Part shown: one piece after another, positions 32,592 to 43,843 of the stretch | Layout: each line of letters begins with the position of its first letter | Numbering within the stretch: the stretch's first letter is position 1 | Source of the DNA: Huntiella abstrusa | Lineage: Eukaryota > Ascomycota > Sordariomycetes > Microascales > Ceratocystidaceae | Assembly (NCBI GenBank): GCA_025685495.1 | Contig: JAJNMT010000270.1 | Span: 372,001-436,000, forward strand | Direction: 5' to 3' | DNA: 64,000 nucleotides | The notes under the pieces: model-generated | Database searches by the model: none | Seen by the model: the letters and a program-made list of their open reading frames with translations, nothing else | What the model was told of the DNA's origin: nothing | Position numbers and translations under genes: made by a program

Positions 32592-33366
32592 TTAATTGTC
32601 AAAACCGTAGATAGTCTGGCCCTGTCGTTGGAGGGTATGCACGACCTAAAGCGTGTTAGTAGATGAAGTGACGAAGAAGAGAGGGAAGGACGTACATCGG
32701 AGACCATGATGGTAGAGCGTTTCGCGTAGTCGGCCCGTGTGACACATTCGCGGATTAGAGATTGGAGACGGGAGCGGAGAGCATCGCGTATATCGGTGTA
32801 GATTCCGGCGGAAATACGTTTTACGCCACCGCGACGGGCGAGACGGCTAAGATGTGTTAGGCTTTGGGTAGTAAGAGGGGACAAAGGAACTTACCGGATG
32901 TCAGGCTTGGTTATCCCATATATCCGATCCGTAAGAATTTTCCTAATCTCGTTAGTCACCGTCCGTCAACTCGTTGCTCACGGCATACATACCTGTGTCT
33001 CCGATGCTGCTGCGCCAACCCCCGACCCGGCATAGTCTTTCCCAAGCCCGGCAAACTCTTCCCTAGTCCTCTACCCTCCTCCCTGACAACCCTCCGATAG
33101 ATAAACTCCCCTTCACTATCATCCTGCTCGGTGTTTTCCACTGGATAAACTCTTCGACGCGGCGCGCCAACACTCTTCTTCGCGCCATCACGGCCAGGTG
33201 GCTTGGGTGCGGCAGCGCGTGGGGCTTTCGCTGCGATGGGTTGGTTTGGACGCCGGCGCGTTCCCGCGTTGCCTATGCTGTTGCTATTTGTGCGTCGGGC
33301 GACGCTGGTTCCGGTCGGCCGCGGAGGCGCCGGGGGACGACGACTGGCGGTGGCGAGGCGCGGCAT
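32592..33366 (-). CDS. Divergent histone H4 variant with N-terminal extension
   Basis: Histone-fold protein. Four exons on the minus strand (32993..33366, 32895..32942, 32696..32846, 32592..32645) with introns of 50, 48 and 50 nt, giving 208 residues. Residues 126-208 align with H4 positions 20-102 without gaps: KILTDRIYGITKPDIRRLA, RRGGVKRISAGIY, and C-terminal GQTIYGFDN. By eye about 60% of these positions match canonical H4, far below the near-invariance of true H4. The HRK (His18-Arg19-Lys20) and the L1-loop GGVKR (Arg45) are kept; positions 79 and 91 are Ser and Gln instead of Lys. Before it lies a basic, Pro/Ala-rich extension of about 95 residues, then a Gly-Leu-Gly-Lys tail. An in-frame ATG at 33033 would give a 97-residue, H4-sized form. 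Neurospora also has a diverged H4v gene. Confidence 0.9.
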
Positions 33367-33686
33367 GGCGTGAGCGGGGCAGATGATAAGTATGATGGAT
33401 TCTTTAGAAAATTGGGCTTGATGGAGAGGTTAATGACTTTTTACAGCCAGGATGGGCTAACGTAAATTTAGACGTTGATGAGTTCACCTTATCGTAAGAT
33501 GAGCTGGGCAAACTAATTGACCCTTGTCTAGGGTTCAGCACGTGATTGCATATTTTCACATGATACAATTGGATACGAAGTGGCAAATTTTGGATAATTC
33601 ATTAACCGTTTTTACATTAATTACTATAGAACGGATACAAAAAGTCATACAAGCAGGAAACGCCACCCAATTAGTTAAAAGGCTAT
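33367..33686. other. Short spacer upstream of the H4 variant gene
   Basis: 320 bp containing the presumed promoter of the H4 variant and the 3' end of the GPI-anchored protein gene. No coding evidence. Confidence 0.5.
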
Positions 33687-34273
33687 TTACATAGCGAGAA
33701 CAGCGGCAACGACACCGAAAAGGCCAAGACCGGAGGAGATAGCGACGGCAACAGCGCCAGAGGCGGCATCTGAAGCAGAAGAAGAAGAGGATGAGGAAGT
33801 GGAAGAGGCAGAAGAGCCAGAGCCAGAGGCAGAAGAGCCGGAAGAACCGGTAGCGGAAGCGGATGATTTGGAACCAGTGGCGGCGGAGCCAGAGGTGGCA
33901 GTGGCGACACCGGTGGAGTAGTAGTACTCGTTGATGCAGTCAGCTACACAGCTGGTGTAAGCGTCAGTCTCAGCCTGGGTGCCGTTGCCTTGAGGGCAGG
34001 CGGAAACGCAGGTGTTGGTCTGGTTGACGTCCTCTTCGGAGGGGTTGGGGACCTATGAAAGGGTGGTTAGTGGGAGTTATAGATGGAGATTGGTAGAGAA
34101 CATACGGGGACGCAGGCGGCGCGGCAGGAAACGTCGTCCTCGGAGCAGGTCTTGAGGCACTCAATGTCGGCAGAGGTCAGGGAGGACGCAGTGCTGGTGG
34201 CGGCGGAAGAGGTGGTGGTGGACTGGGCGGCAGCAAGGCCGGCGAGGCACAGGACGAAAGAAGTAGCACGCAT
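33687..34273 (-). CDS. Small secreted GPI-anchored Ser-rich cell-surface protein
   Basis: Exons on the minus strand are 34106..34273 and 33687..34052 with a 53-nt intron, giving 177 residues. Residues 1-17 form a signal peptide (MRATSFVLCLAGLAAAQ). The mature part has a short Ser/Thr run and then a conserved Cys-rich domain with eight cysteines: DIECLKTCSEDDVSCRAAC, CVSACPQGNG, YTSCVADCINEYYYS. A Ser/Ala/Gly-rich stalk follows. It ends in a hydrophobic tail (AVAVAISSGLGLFGVVAAVLAM) typical of a GPI transamidase signal. This matches a widespread family of fungal GPI-anchored proteins of unknown function; it is not a classical CFEM domain. Confidence 0.85.
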
Positions 34274-35197
34274 TTTGATTAGAATTAGGGTGGATAGTAG
34301 TAAGTGAATGTGAACCTAAAAGGTAGGTAATATAATGTATGTATGTAATGTAAACGAAAGTGGTGTTGGTGAACAAGAACAGGATGGAAACAAAAAGTAG
34401 GAGAGATGGCCGTTTATATGTACGGCCAAGTACAGTTGGAGAGGGTCTAGGGGTACTCCACGGTTGCTAGGGGGTGGTGTGGATTACGGGAGCTTATTTT
34501 TGTAGTAGTGTCTTGTTTTCTCGTATGGAGCGGTGGTAAACAACGCGTTATAGTGGGTGTTTTATTACTTTCCGTGTTGGTTGGATGAGACTTGCCACTA
34601 GGTCCGTTCCATTGTTATGCTTTGGTGATGAATGTGGATTCAGTGGAATGCTGTTGGTTTCTAGTCTTGTTCAGAACGCTGTGGAGCGGTGTTTGAATCG
34701 TGTTGTACATATTCACTGACACCGTCTAACTAAGACTCTAGCTCACTCTCTTCTTGTCTTTCTTTCTTCTTCTCTCTCAAAAACTTACACAATCAAAATC
34801 TCACCACCCACTCTCACCGCACAAGCCACCCTCGTGTTCCCCACACATCAGTGGCAATTCCAGGGGTCCCGTCCAGCATCCAGGGAGAAAAGAGGCAAGA
34901 GGTGAACGACCTACCGGCCTTCCACCGCCCTGATTTGAATTCTCCGTCGAGCCAGTGAATTCCTGCACCATCTACGGGCGTTCTATCTGGCCCAGCTCAT
35001 CAGCAACTGATTTCCTGACAGTGGGTGTCGAGTCTCAAGATGAGTGGTTAATCTCCTTTGCGCTTGGCTGTGTCGGCTGGCATTTTAGGCTACATTTATT
35101 TATGCTTTTGGGTTTGGCGCTAGTTGGAAGGTTAATTCCTTTGGTTGGGCCAGCTTGTTTGCTTTTTACGGATAAATGGGATGCTTGCCATTTTACT

Positions 35198-35218
35198 CGC
35201 TTGCTTGCTTGCTTGCTG
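35198..35218. repeat. CTTG tetranucleotide microsatellite
   Basis: About five tandem GCTT units followed by TGTTTGTTTG. Simple sequence only. Confidence 0.8.
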
Positions 35219-37496
35219 TCTGTATGTTTGTTTGTTTTTTACACTCAATATTTCAGAGAAAACACGAGAAAAAATGCTCGTCATAGATATTTCTAGACCT
35301 ATCGTCATGACTTATCCGTCCGTGTCCTCGCAAAAGAACCACCAACCTCAGAACCGGTTTCTGGCCCGTGCTACGTGGGTTGGCTGGTGTTAGCTACGCT
35401 CTAGACACGCATGAGATTCTGGCTAGCCTCGTTTGGTTGGCAAAAAAAGGTAACATGCATTACATGGAGACCCCGAGCGAAGTGCTTGGCATAGCCGCCT
35501 ATAGTTGGGCGTAGTTGATTTCTTGGTAGGGGATCAGCGGTTAGGCTGGACTATGGGGTAGCATTTCTTATGTATGTGTTGGCTCACACCACTTGATTTG
35601 AGGTGGGTTATTGGCGGGTTAATAGCTGGCATGTAATCGCAGGTACTATGGATTCAGGAGGCAAACGCCTGATTTATGGGATGCGTCTTGGAACGGCATT
35701 AATGAATTGATGGCCCCCACTGATGGGTAGATCTGGGTGGCTGGAATATGGGGAAGTAGGCTGGTGGTTTGCCCGAGAAAGTATGTCAAACTGTGAATGT
35801 GGAGAAAGGCTCGATATGGGAAAGGACAGCCGACCGGAAACTTTCAGAAGGGATACAAGTCGCCCGAGCTGGATACAAGATAAATTACCACACTTGATGA
35901 CCTCCATACGTAAATAACAATTTCTTCGGACTTGACAATTGTCTTCCCCAGGATCCACGCGGAACTCACGGATCTGAGAAAACTGGCAACAGGGGAAGCC
36001 TGACGAAGATCAAATATGCTGTGGTTTGTGTGACGATGGTCAGGCACTACACTTGTGTATTTACAACGATGGAGAGATAAATAATCCTGTCAGGGGTCTA
36101 TGGATGGTTCGAGAATTTGTATTTGGACTGTTTGAGACGGAGATGCATTGGGAATAAATGGCGACCCAGACGATAAAGCACAGTAGCCCATGAACATACA
36201 CAAATACATGTAATTTTATGTATGGTCAGTCGCAAGCACACTGTCTACTTTTCATATCCAGTACCGCAGCGTCAAGATGTCCAACCACCAAACCGAGGCT
36301 ACTACACCTAGCTGAACCACATCCGTTGAAATACGTTACACCGCTAGGATCCCATGACACAAATGATAGCTGCCAGACCTCCAGTTTTCACCCTAGAAGA
36401 CCCTTTGATCAGGGTTTTTAAGACAGGGAGAGAATGTCTTGGGTGGATGACAGTCGCCTGTCTGAGGGGATTTCAAAATCTCAGTGGATCATGGTTGTTT
36501 ATCTGGGAGGTTCCTGTGGTGGGAGAAAGAGAGTTGGAGGTTTCACGTGTCTATTTGTGACAAGACTCTCTGCCAAAGATAACTATATTTGCTGTATCCC
36601 ACCATCCTAATTCCCGAGTATCTCTGCACATACTGTAATCGCACTTTGCTTGATCTGCCATACCAAATTACATGCAACTACCCGGGTCTAGGCTGTTTAA
36701 TATGAGCTCCACGACGTTAGACTAATGTTGCGTCGCACAGAGAATCATGGTCTTTTTCAGTGGATGCTATGGTTTATTCCTCTCCGCGCAATACATGCAA
36801 ACACCCAGACGTGGCGTAATGATGAAACAGGACACCATCAAAAACGCGAAAGACACAATTGACATAACGGCTACGGCCTAATTGTCGATGAACACGGCGT
36901 AGTTTGGGGGGTTAGTTTTATCTTCCGCTATATAAGCATCCATTGCATCCTAAACTTCGTGATGGTCAACTTCGTATCGTCAAAGAATCCTACTAGCTAG
37001 TGGCAAACTTATATTTATACGGGCTATGTGTAACGATACGTTCCACAAGTGACTGACAGCTGGGTGGCAATTACTTGGCTAGGACCCGATTCCTTGTGTA
37101 TCGTGGGCAGACACATCTGTCTCGCTTCATGACTACCAACGGCCGTCTAAGTACACTCATGTGTATGTATGTACATATGTATATATCGCGCCCTTAAATT
37201 GCCACCTTGATATCCCTTGCACATGTCACCGCGCAGCTCCCTCCTACAGTCACCCATCATCACATGTCACTCGTCGCTCCTTCAGACGTCATGTTTTGTC
37301 GATAAGCTGGGGTAACCCATGACATAACCCTAATATTAACTTCAAACCAACAACAGTCAATTTGCTGAAAGTCCCGACTTTGCTGGCAAGTTATGCAAAG
37401 ATTGATTCTTTCTGCTTGGTTTTGCTCAAACTCGGGTACTTGAGATCCGGCTAATTCTAAATGCGTTTGTGGCCCAGGATGTTTGGATTATGAGAA

Positions 37497-37513
37497 ATGT
37501 ATGTATGTATGTA
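37497..37513. repeat. ATGT tetranucleotide microsatellite
   Basis: Four tandem ATGT units shortly upstream of the NLR relic. Simple sequence only. Confidence 0.8.
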
Positions 37514-37744
37514 GTGCTGCATACTTCAGAAGACCACATGCCTGTGAACATGTGTCCATGTGCATGTAAGTGCCGAACCAGGGGTAAAAAGAGCAGACAG
37601 AGAAACGACATCAGGTCTGGCACGACGTGTTACTGCCTTTCCCCGTGAGCGATCATTTGGATGTGGTGATTCAGCCCCGATGATAACAGCTATAGCATCT
37701 GGAAATTATGATAAATATTCCGTCTGACGAACTTCAACCTCCAT

Positions 37745-39041
37745 ATGTTACGCTTATTCAAGCAAAAACATGACTTGCGAGATGTTTTCGACACGATAAA
37801 GACGCCAGAAGCTGCACCTTTAAAACGAGGACAAGAGTCTCGAAAAAACCACAACAGCATGCCTTGGTACTCTCCAACGTCTCAGCAGCTCCCGAGTTAT
37901 ACCAGAGACCTTGGATGGGAACCTACGAGGGCTTCGGGATCTGGTGAAGAAGTATCAAGATTTCCAAAACCTCGCCAATATATTGAGGGCTGTGACAGCG
38001 GAATCTGTGGGCCAAAGAACAAGTCTCGCCATTTTATCATCGACTGTACTATTATCTCATACCATAGTGCATTCGATTTGTCTGCTTGATCGCTGTTGGC
38101 TGTATCTTAGTATCCAGACAGTCCAGGAAGAGCACCAGTGGCTATCGGACTCAATTCAGGCCATACTGGAGATCGACGTCCCATGGAAGAGACTCCCACA
38201 GTACTGGACACCTTCTGACAACATTGAACTATCGCCAAGACAAAAAGGAGTCTGTCTGAATGTTATTGGACACGGGAGACCAACAAAGCTTGTTAACTTG
38301 GTTTCCACCCTCGACGGGCTCAGTAGCTGGAATCGATTGAAATGGCGAACGCGACAAAATGTGGCATTGCGGAAGGAAGTCCTCCTTATCAATGGCTTAC
38401 TTGATGGAATCGTGGGGATATGCAACTGCGAACGATGGGCCGGGCTTATGCTTACCCTACCTCCCGTCCTCGCCGGCCAACAAAAGTTACTTGATGGATT
38501 ATCAGCTCGTGCGAACTTCCACGTTAAGTGGACAATGCCCGACGTATTGGAGAAATTGCAGGAGTGGATAGGTATGGTGAACTACCTCTTTGTTTTGAAC
38601 CAGAGTTCGCCGCCCTTCAACGGATCATGGGAAAATATCGGGAAATGGTTCATGGAATCTCCGCAACATCAGTCGTGGAAAGAGTCGACCCCAGGGACAA
38701 ATGGGAGATTCCTATGGTGTTTGGGTGGAAGTAGGTGTAGATTCTTGCTATTATATATCCAAATGTATCAGAAATGGGGCGTTGACCTATTTACTGCCTT
38801 GGAAGAAATGCCACGCACGGTTTTTGAACGGTACCATCTTGCCGTTGCCCGCATTCTTGAAACGTCACAATTTGGTGTCATTCACACAATCATGGCCTGG
38901 GTTGGTATCTTGGGGACTGTATCTGTACCCGAAGATCTTCCTTACATTGTGTCTGAACTACCAACCTTTACTCTCACCTCCATATCACCTCTACTCGACG
39001 ATAGTTTTGGTATCTTGGAACTCAAGGAGGACCGGATCTAG
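37745..39041 (+). pseudogene. NLR/NACHT-type STAND gene relic lacking the NACHT core
   Basis: An ATG at 37745 opens one frame, but the long homologous frame (37824..39041) has no ATG at its start, so a one-base frame change (possibly in the AAAA run near 37822) or an unseen splice is needed. The frame carries a helical N-terminal region. It then carries the usual run-in to a fungal NACHT domain: IGKWFMESPQHQSWKES, then GRFLWCLGGS, where Walker A should follow. Instead of GxGCGKT the sequence reads SRCRF and continues at once with the part normally found some 200 or more residues later (YIQMYQKWGVDLFTALEEMP, then RTVFERYHLAVARIL). The central NTPase is therefore missing in frame, and no repeat domain follows. 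I read it as a decayed gene; a truncated functional product is possible. Confidence 0.65.
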
Positions 39042-40124
39042 TTTTCCAACTTAGTTGCACAGGCTTTTGTCTTGACAGAGTTCTTGAACTGATTTCCACA
39101 GTTCGAATCTACCGTGCGGACCCAACTCGTTGATCCAACTCCGGGAACTAAATCGGGACATTTATTAACAAGGTTTGACTCCTTCAACAGACGCCAGCAC
39201 ACCAAAAATCCTACAATCCGTAATCAGGCCCACCTTGGAGTATGATGCGGCTGGATACACCGGTTGTAGTTCTCAAGGCTCAGGTATACATTGGCGAATA
39301 GTTATCATAGCTGGCAGGTGTTTTCCTGGTGAACTCTATAAATGGGGATTATTCATTATAAGCGGCGAAGTAGGCGGGTGTCCCCTTCTTAGTGTACGCT
39401 CCCTCGCTGCTTGGCTTTTTTATACTCTTTTTAATATGATGGCGAGTGACTTCTTCGTCAACAGACATCTTCTCATGCTGTACAAAATCCAGACCTGGAC
39501 AGTTATATCTCCGTGAATTTTACTTGAAGAGGGGTTCAATCACCGGCGTTGCATATTTCTTCTTGAAGGCTTCAAAGCCTTACACACCGTCATTCAGCCC
39601 TCTTTAGGCTGAACAAAGTCTGCTTCATGCATCCAGTCATTCCTGGGTCACTTTTCACCCGAGGTTACAGGTCACCTCACAAATGAGGATCTGAGGGTTG
39701 ATGCCCAATGTACCTTCTATGCATGCTACCCGATGTAAATTCTGACAGCATTGCTCTCGAAATAAGCGACCCACGGTTTGATCAAATCGGTTTAGGGGGG
39801 GTTTAGGTGGGTTGAACTTTGTACGGTTGGGTCGTTATACATTATTGCACATGCAGTCCATATTCCTATCACCATACCTAAATAGCACATCGGCCGGGGC
39901 GTTTAGTATACGGCTACAATCTCGATTCATCTAGTTTAGGCCTTCTAAATCCCATGAAGGGACTTGGATGTATCGCTTCATATATCTCTATCAGCGGACC
40001 GTAATATCCCTAGGCATTACGAAATACCACTTTCTCATTCACACCCATAATTTCGAAAAGTCTCTATCACCCCTCACTATTTGTATATCAGCCGATTTCA
40101 TTCTTTCCCAATTCTCACACTCCT
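39042..40124. other. Spacer between the NLR relic and the STAND gene
   Basis: 1.1 kb. A 113-codon frame at 39175..39516 has no family resemblance. Part of the first 100 bases remains open in another frame and might be residual relic sequence. The rest should include the promoter of the STAND gene. Confidence 0.4.
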
Positions 40125-42226
40125 GTGATGGTAGACCCCGCCAGAGCTGCCATCGCGGCGGCAAAGCTCACGGAAGAAGCCGCTGACCTCTGTCTTGAGG
40201 TGTATAACTCTTGTCCAGTTTACTTCGGGATCACAGTTGAAGTAGAAAAACGAAAGATAAGCCTCGCGAAAACTATTGAAGAACTCCGCACTCATGACGG
40301 CATTTCGACTAGAAATCTTCACGATGAAGCTGGGGCGTTAATTGATGCCCTGAAAAGTTCTAAATGGCGGGGAGATCTTGAGCAGGCTATCGTGGACCAG
40401 CAACGCTTCGTGGACGACCAAGGTATCCTTCTAGATAGAATCAGTAAACTGGTTTCTGAGATTCGCCCGCCGTGCTACAGACCGGAGAAAAGCAACAATA
40501 GGTACCTTTTCTCGCTCAAATCATGGTTGTCGTTTCATTTTACCAAGACTAGGTGGACGCATATTATGATGATACTACAAATTACTCAGCTAGCATTGGA
40601 CCAAGAAGTGTGTCTGGCCACGGAAAGGCGGGGGCTTTTGGATACTTTCCAAAAACACTTGACTACGACCACTCACCACGAAACATCAGCGCTAGAAATC
40701 CTAGATAAAGCTGGGTACACCTCGAAGGGGTATCAAAGTCTCATTCAGAAGCAAATCAATCTGATAGAGGCAAGTAAGAATAGACAATTTTTTGTCTTCC
40801 ACGGCCCAGGTGAGCTCTACGCTGGTTTGTTTATCTCATAGTTCAATTTCACTAACGGCCAGACTAGCTGCGTGTGGAAAGTCAACTGTAGCGTATGTCA
40901 CGTTCACAATCAATCCTCAACGTCATCGACTAACCCAGCTATGCAGTGCCGCGCTAAATGAGCACCTGCGAACAGATGCTTCTAGAATCGTTATCTTCGT
41001 CAATTGCGAGTCCACAACTCTTTCAACGGAACATGGCGTTTTCATATGCATGGCAGAGCAACTTTTTACCAAGAGCAACTGCCACTCATTGTCTCCAGAA
41101 ACCCTGGAAATGATAAGATGTGCAATGCCCTTCACGTCCCTTAGTATTGAGTTACTGAAAAATGTCATCACCGATTGTGTACGAAATAACGCAGTGGATG
41201 TTATTGTAGACGGGCTAACTGAGAAGACGCAAAGCCCGTTTCTAGTCTTTTGTCAAAAACTTTTATGCGACCATAAGGGAGTTCGGACATTCTTGTTTTT
41301 GCAGGAAGACTCTCTATCCTGCGTGAGTGGGGATGGCCATATAATTTCGATCTCCGACGAGGCAGTCGCTTTTCTTTTCCAAACGGCCACAGAGGTTAAT
41401 CCTTTGTTGACGCGGTATGAATCTGGCATCATCAGAACCATGAAGGTCAGTTGTAATGCAAGGTACGTTGAATTGAGGTCCTGCACGCTTTGCTTCCATA
41501 CAAGTGTTAACCGCAATGTCCAGCTACTACATACTGTATGCATTTTTGTTTGAGTTGTGTGGTACAAACTCCGTCGCCGAAATTGAGCACTATCTCCCGA
41601 GCGCAACCTTCAATAGGCATTACATAAGCCAAGTCAAGCAGCAGTTAAAACAATCGGAGGGGTCAAGTGCCTATGACATCATTGTGATTATGCTTGTGGC
41701 ATTGAAGCAATGGGCACCCGCAACAGAAATCGTGTCTTTCGCCGCGGATATTTACCGGCACATGTCTGCCGTTCCCACAACAGGAGTCCCTAGGGGTAGG
41801 CCCATGAAACCAACAGAACTGGAACAACAAGTTCGGTCAATTACTACCAACTCAAGCTTTTTCCTTGTGGAGCGGAACGGACAATTAGGCCTTCGGGACC
41901 CGCGTTGTATAGGATTTATTCTACATTACGTGAACTCGGCAATTCCAAATTTTACCGATTGGTTTGTTCAAGCATATGTGCGCCAAAATCTCCTGGGAAA
42001 CCCCATCTGCGCTCAGATTGCTCAACGTGTGGCTCTCATATACCCAGCATCTTGCAAGTTGTTCTTGAGCGAGGTCGACAAAAGTGCCTACTGGACTTCA
42101 CTCTTGAGGGAGACGACACCGACAGTCTTCAACAACAGCCCACTTGATTACCTCCGGTCTCTGGGTAAGGACCGCTCTATCGCAAAACATCAAGTCCAAA
42201 AAGTCCAGAGGCAACTGGATTATTAG
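40125..42226 (+). CDS. Compact NACHT-like STAND NTPase (fungal NLR-type), no repeat domain
   Basis: Predicted 642-residue P-loop protein. Exons 40125..40809, 40868..40892 (25 nt), 40947..41462 and 41524..42226, with introns of 58, 54 and 61 nt. Residues 1-210 are helical and resemble the N-terminal domains that precede fungal NACHT modules. Splicing builds a perfect Walker A, HGPAACGKST (residues 226-235), which is broken by stops if unspliced. Walker B is DVIVDGL (321-327). A winged-helix-like and helical region follows, with FFLVERNGQLGLRDPRCIGFI near 520-540. The C-terminus has no ankyrin, TPR or WD40 repeats, unlike typical fungal NLRs. Such proteins act in self/non-self recognition and programmed cell death; for this one that is inference. 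Start ATG: M-V-D-P-A-R. Confidence 0.75.
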
Positions 42227-42883
42227 GTCTCGTCGCTGTGGAATCCGCGGTTACAGGGATTACTGGAATCAACGGTTGAACAGGTGTTTCTTTAGTAACA
42301 TAGAAAGTTGACAACTGGTAAATACGTATTACTGTTGAACCTTTCTTTGCCTAGATAGATGCAAGAGTTGTGGGGTGGCGTTGTGATGTAACAGGAGAAC
42401 TTATTGGCAGACATAGAAAAGCAATATAACAAGTAGTCGTCTAGAAATATGTTCGTTCCAAGTCCATTCCCCTAATAACAAGTCTCAAATCCTTTTGCAC
42501 TTACAAGTCATTGATCTTCCGCTTGCAGGCTGGGTAGACCTGTCACCTGTCGTTCGTCAAATCCAATTAAGCCATCCTTGAGCCCACGTGCCAACCCTAA
42601 CACTAATCACGTCACTTTCATGAAGATGCACCACACTTCCTAATCTGGTAAAACCCCTCCACTTCAATCATAGGGTCCTGTAACCCAGTGATAATTTTGT
42701 CATCACTACCTTCCCTAAACCTGCCTCGTCTTCGATCTCGAGGGTCTACTATATTGGTTACACAAGGTGAAAAACGTTTCACAAGATCAACATCTGTTTA
42801 ATATACTTTGCCAATCCCATCCTATCATAACACCCAGTTGATAATCATACCTAGCAGATTTAGCTAGGATATCTTCCCCCGCG
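42227..42883. other. Intergenic region between the STAND gene and MDE1
   Basis: 657 bp, no coding evidence. CACGTG-type hexamer (CCCACGTGCC) near 42584 and CACGTCAC near 42608 could be bHLH-type or stress-type sites for MDE1, but this is only a motif match. Confidence 0.35.
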
Positions 42884-43735
42884 ATGAGTAACGAAGCCTT
42901 GGTGAAGTCTGAAGACCCGGAACATCCGGCCAATTTGATCCCGGCTCTCTGTGCCAAGTTCTGGCATTTGGGTTGGGTCACTGGTACGGGCGGTGGCTGC
43001 TCGATACGTGATGAGTATGTTTAGTCGCTTTTCAAGTCATAGCTTGACCCTGCTAACATAACCAGCGACCACGTCTACATTGCACCCTCGGGTGTCCAAA
43101 AAGAGCTGATGAAGGCGTCGGATCTCTACGTCCTCTCTCTTTCTCAAACCCTCGCTACTAAGAACCGCGTGTATCTTCGTTCCCCGACTATCTACAAGCC
43201 CTCTCAATGCACCCCTCTTTTCCTCGCTGCCTTCACTAAGCGGGGCGCCGCTTGCTGTATCCACACTCACTCTCACTGGGCTGTCATGGTCACTTTGATT
43301 CTTGAGATGCAAGGGAAGGATGTCTTTGAGATTAACAACATTGAGCAGATTAAGGGTTTTGGAAAGGGAATGGGCAAGACTGGAAACCTCGGGTACCACG
43401 ATACCTTGAGAATTCCCGTCATTGAGAACACCGCCCATGAGGAGGATTTGACTGAGTTCTTGGAGGAGGCTATGGATAAGTACCCCGATACCTATGCCGT
43501 CCTGGTCCGTCGCCATGGTGTCTATGTCTGGGGTGACAATGTACACAAGGCCAAGACCCAATGCGAAAGGTAAGTCAAGATTCTACTCCAATCCACCAAA
43601 CTAAACTAACCAGTCAGTCTCGATTACCTCTTCCAAATCGCTGTGGAAATGAAGCAACTGAACATCCCTTGGATCAGCGATATCCCCGTGGTCAAGACGC
43701 GCCGCCAGCGTGAAGCGGAGGCTGCCCAGGAGTAA
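42884..43735 (+). CDS. MDE1: Methylthioribulose-1-phosphate dehydratase
   Basis: Cytosolic zinc enzyme of the methionine salvage pathway; removes water from 5-methylthioribulose-1-phosphate. It belongs to the class II aldolase/adducin fold. Exons 42884..43014, 43066..43569 and 43618..43735 give 250 residues, the family's usual size. Visible blocks: FWHLGWVTGTGGGCSIRD across the first splice, DHVYIAPSGVQKE, and the zinc-binding CCIHTHSHWAVM. RRHGVYVWGDNVHKAKTQCE holds the third zinc histidine. Introns of 50 and 48 nt have canonical ends. It converges with SEC20, with 108 bp between the stops. Confidence 0.95.
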
Positions 43736-43843
43736 AGGTATTCTGATATTTGAACGAGAATTGGCTGAGGTAAAAAGAGAATGAATATGAATGTTATGAT
43801 AATCTAAAACATGAAAACATGGAACACAGCGTACTGTGATCCT

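Larger units (their letters stand above)
34274..37744. other. 3.5 kb region without recognisable genes
   Basis: The longest empty stretch of the window. Open frames are under about 115 codons, usually begin at non-ATG codons, and resemble nothing known. It contains simple repeats at 35198 and 37497 and short T-rich and AT-rich tracts. It borders the STAND/NLR relic, so it may be decayed accessory or transposon-derived sequence, but I see no terminal repeats or polymerase motifs. Confidence 0.5.

Noticed and set aside
34955..35296. 113-codon frame in the gene-poor region
   Set aside because: Starts at GTG, includes the microsatellite, and shows no homology-like motif.
39095..39130. AGTTCGAATCT, similar to a tRNA B box
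   Set aside because: No matching T-stem, no A box at the correct distance and no acceptor-stem pairing.
39175..39516. 113-codon frame between the two STAND loci
   Set aside because: No recognisable domain and not in register with either neighbour.
40810..40860. Earlier acceptor (GGCCAG at 40862) for the first STAND intron
   Set aside because: It leads straight into a stop codon; the AG at 40866-40867 restores a perfect Walker A.
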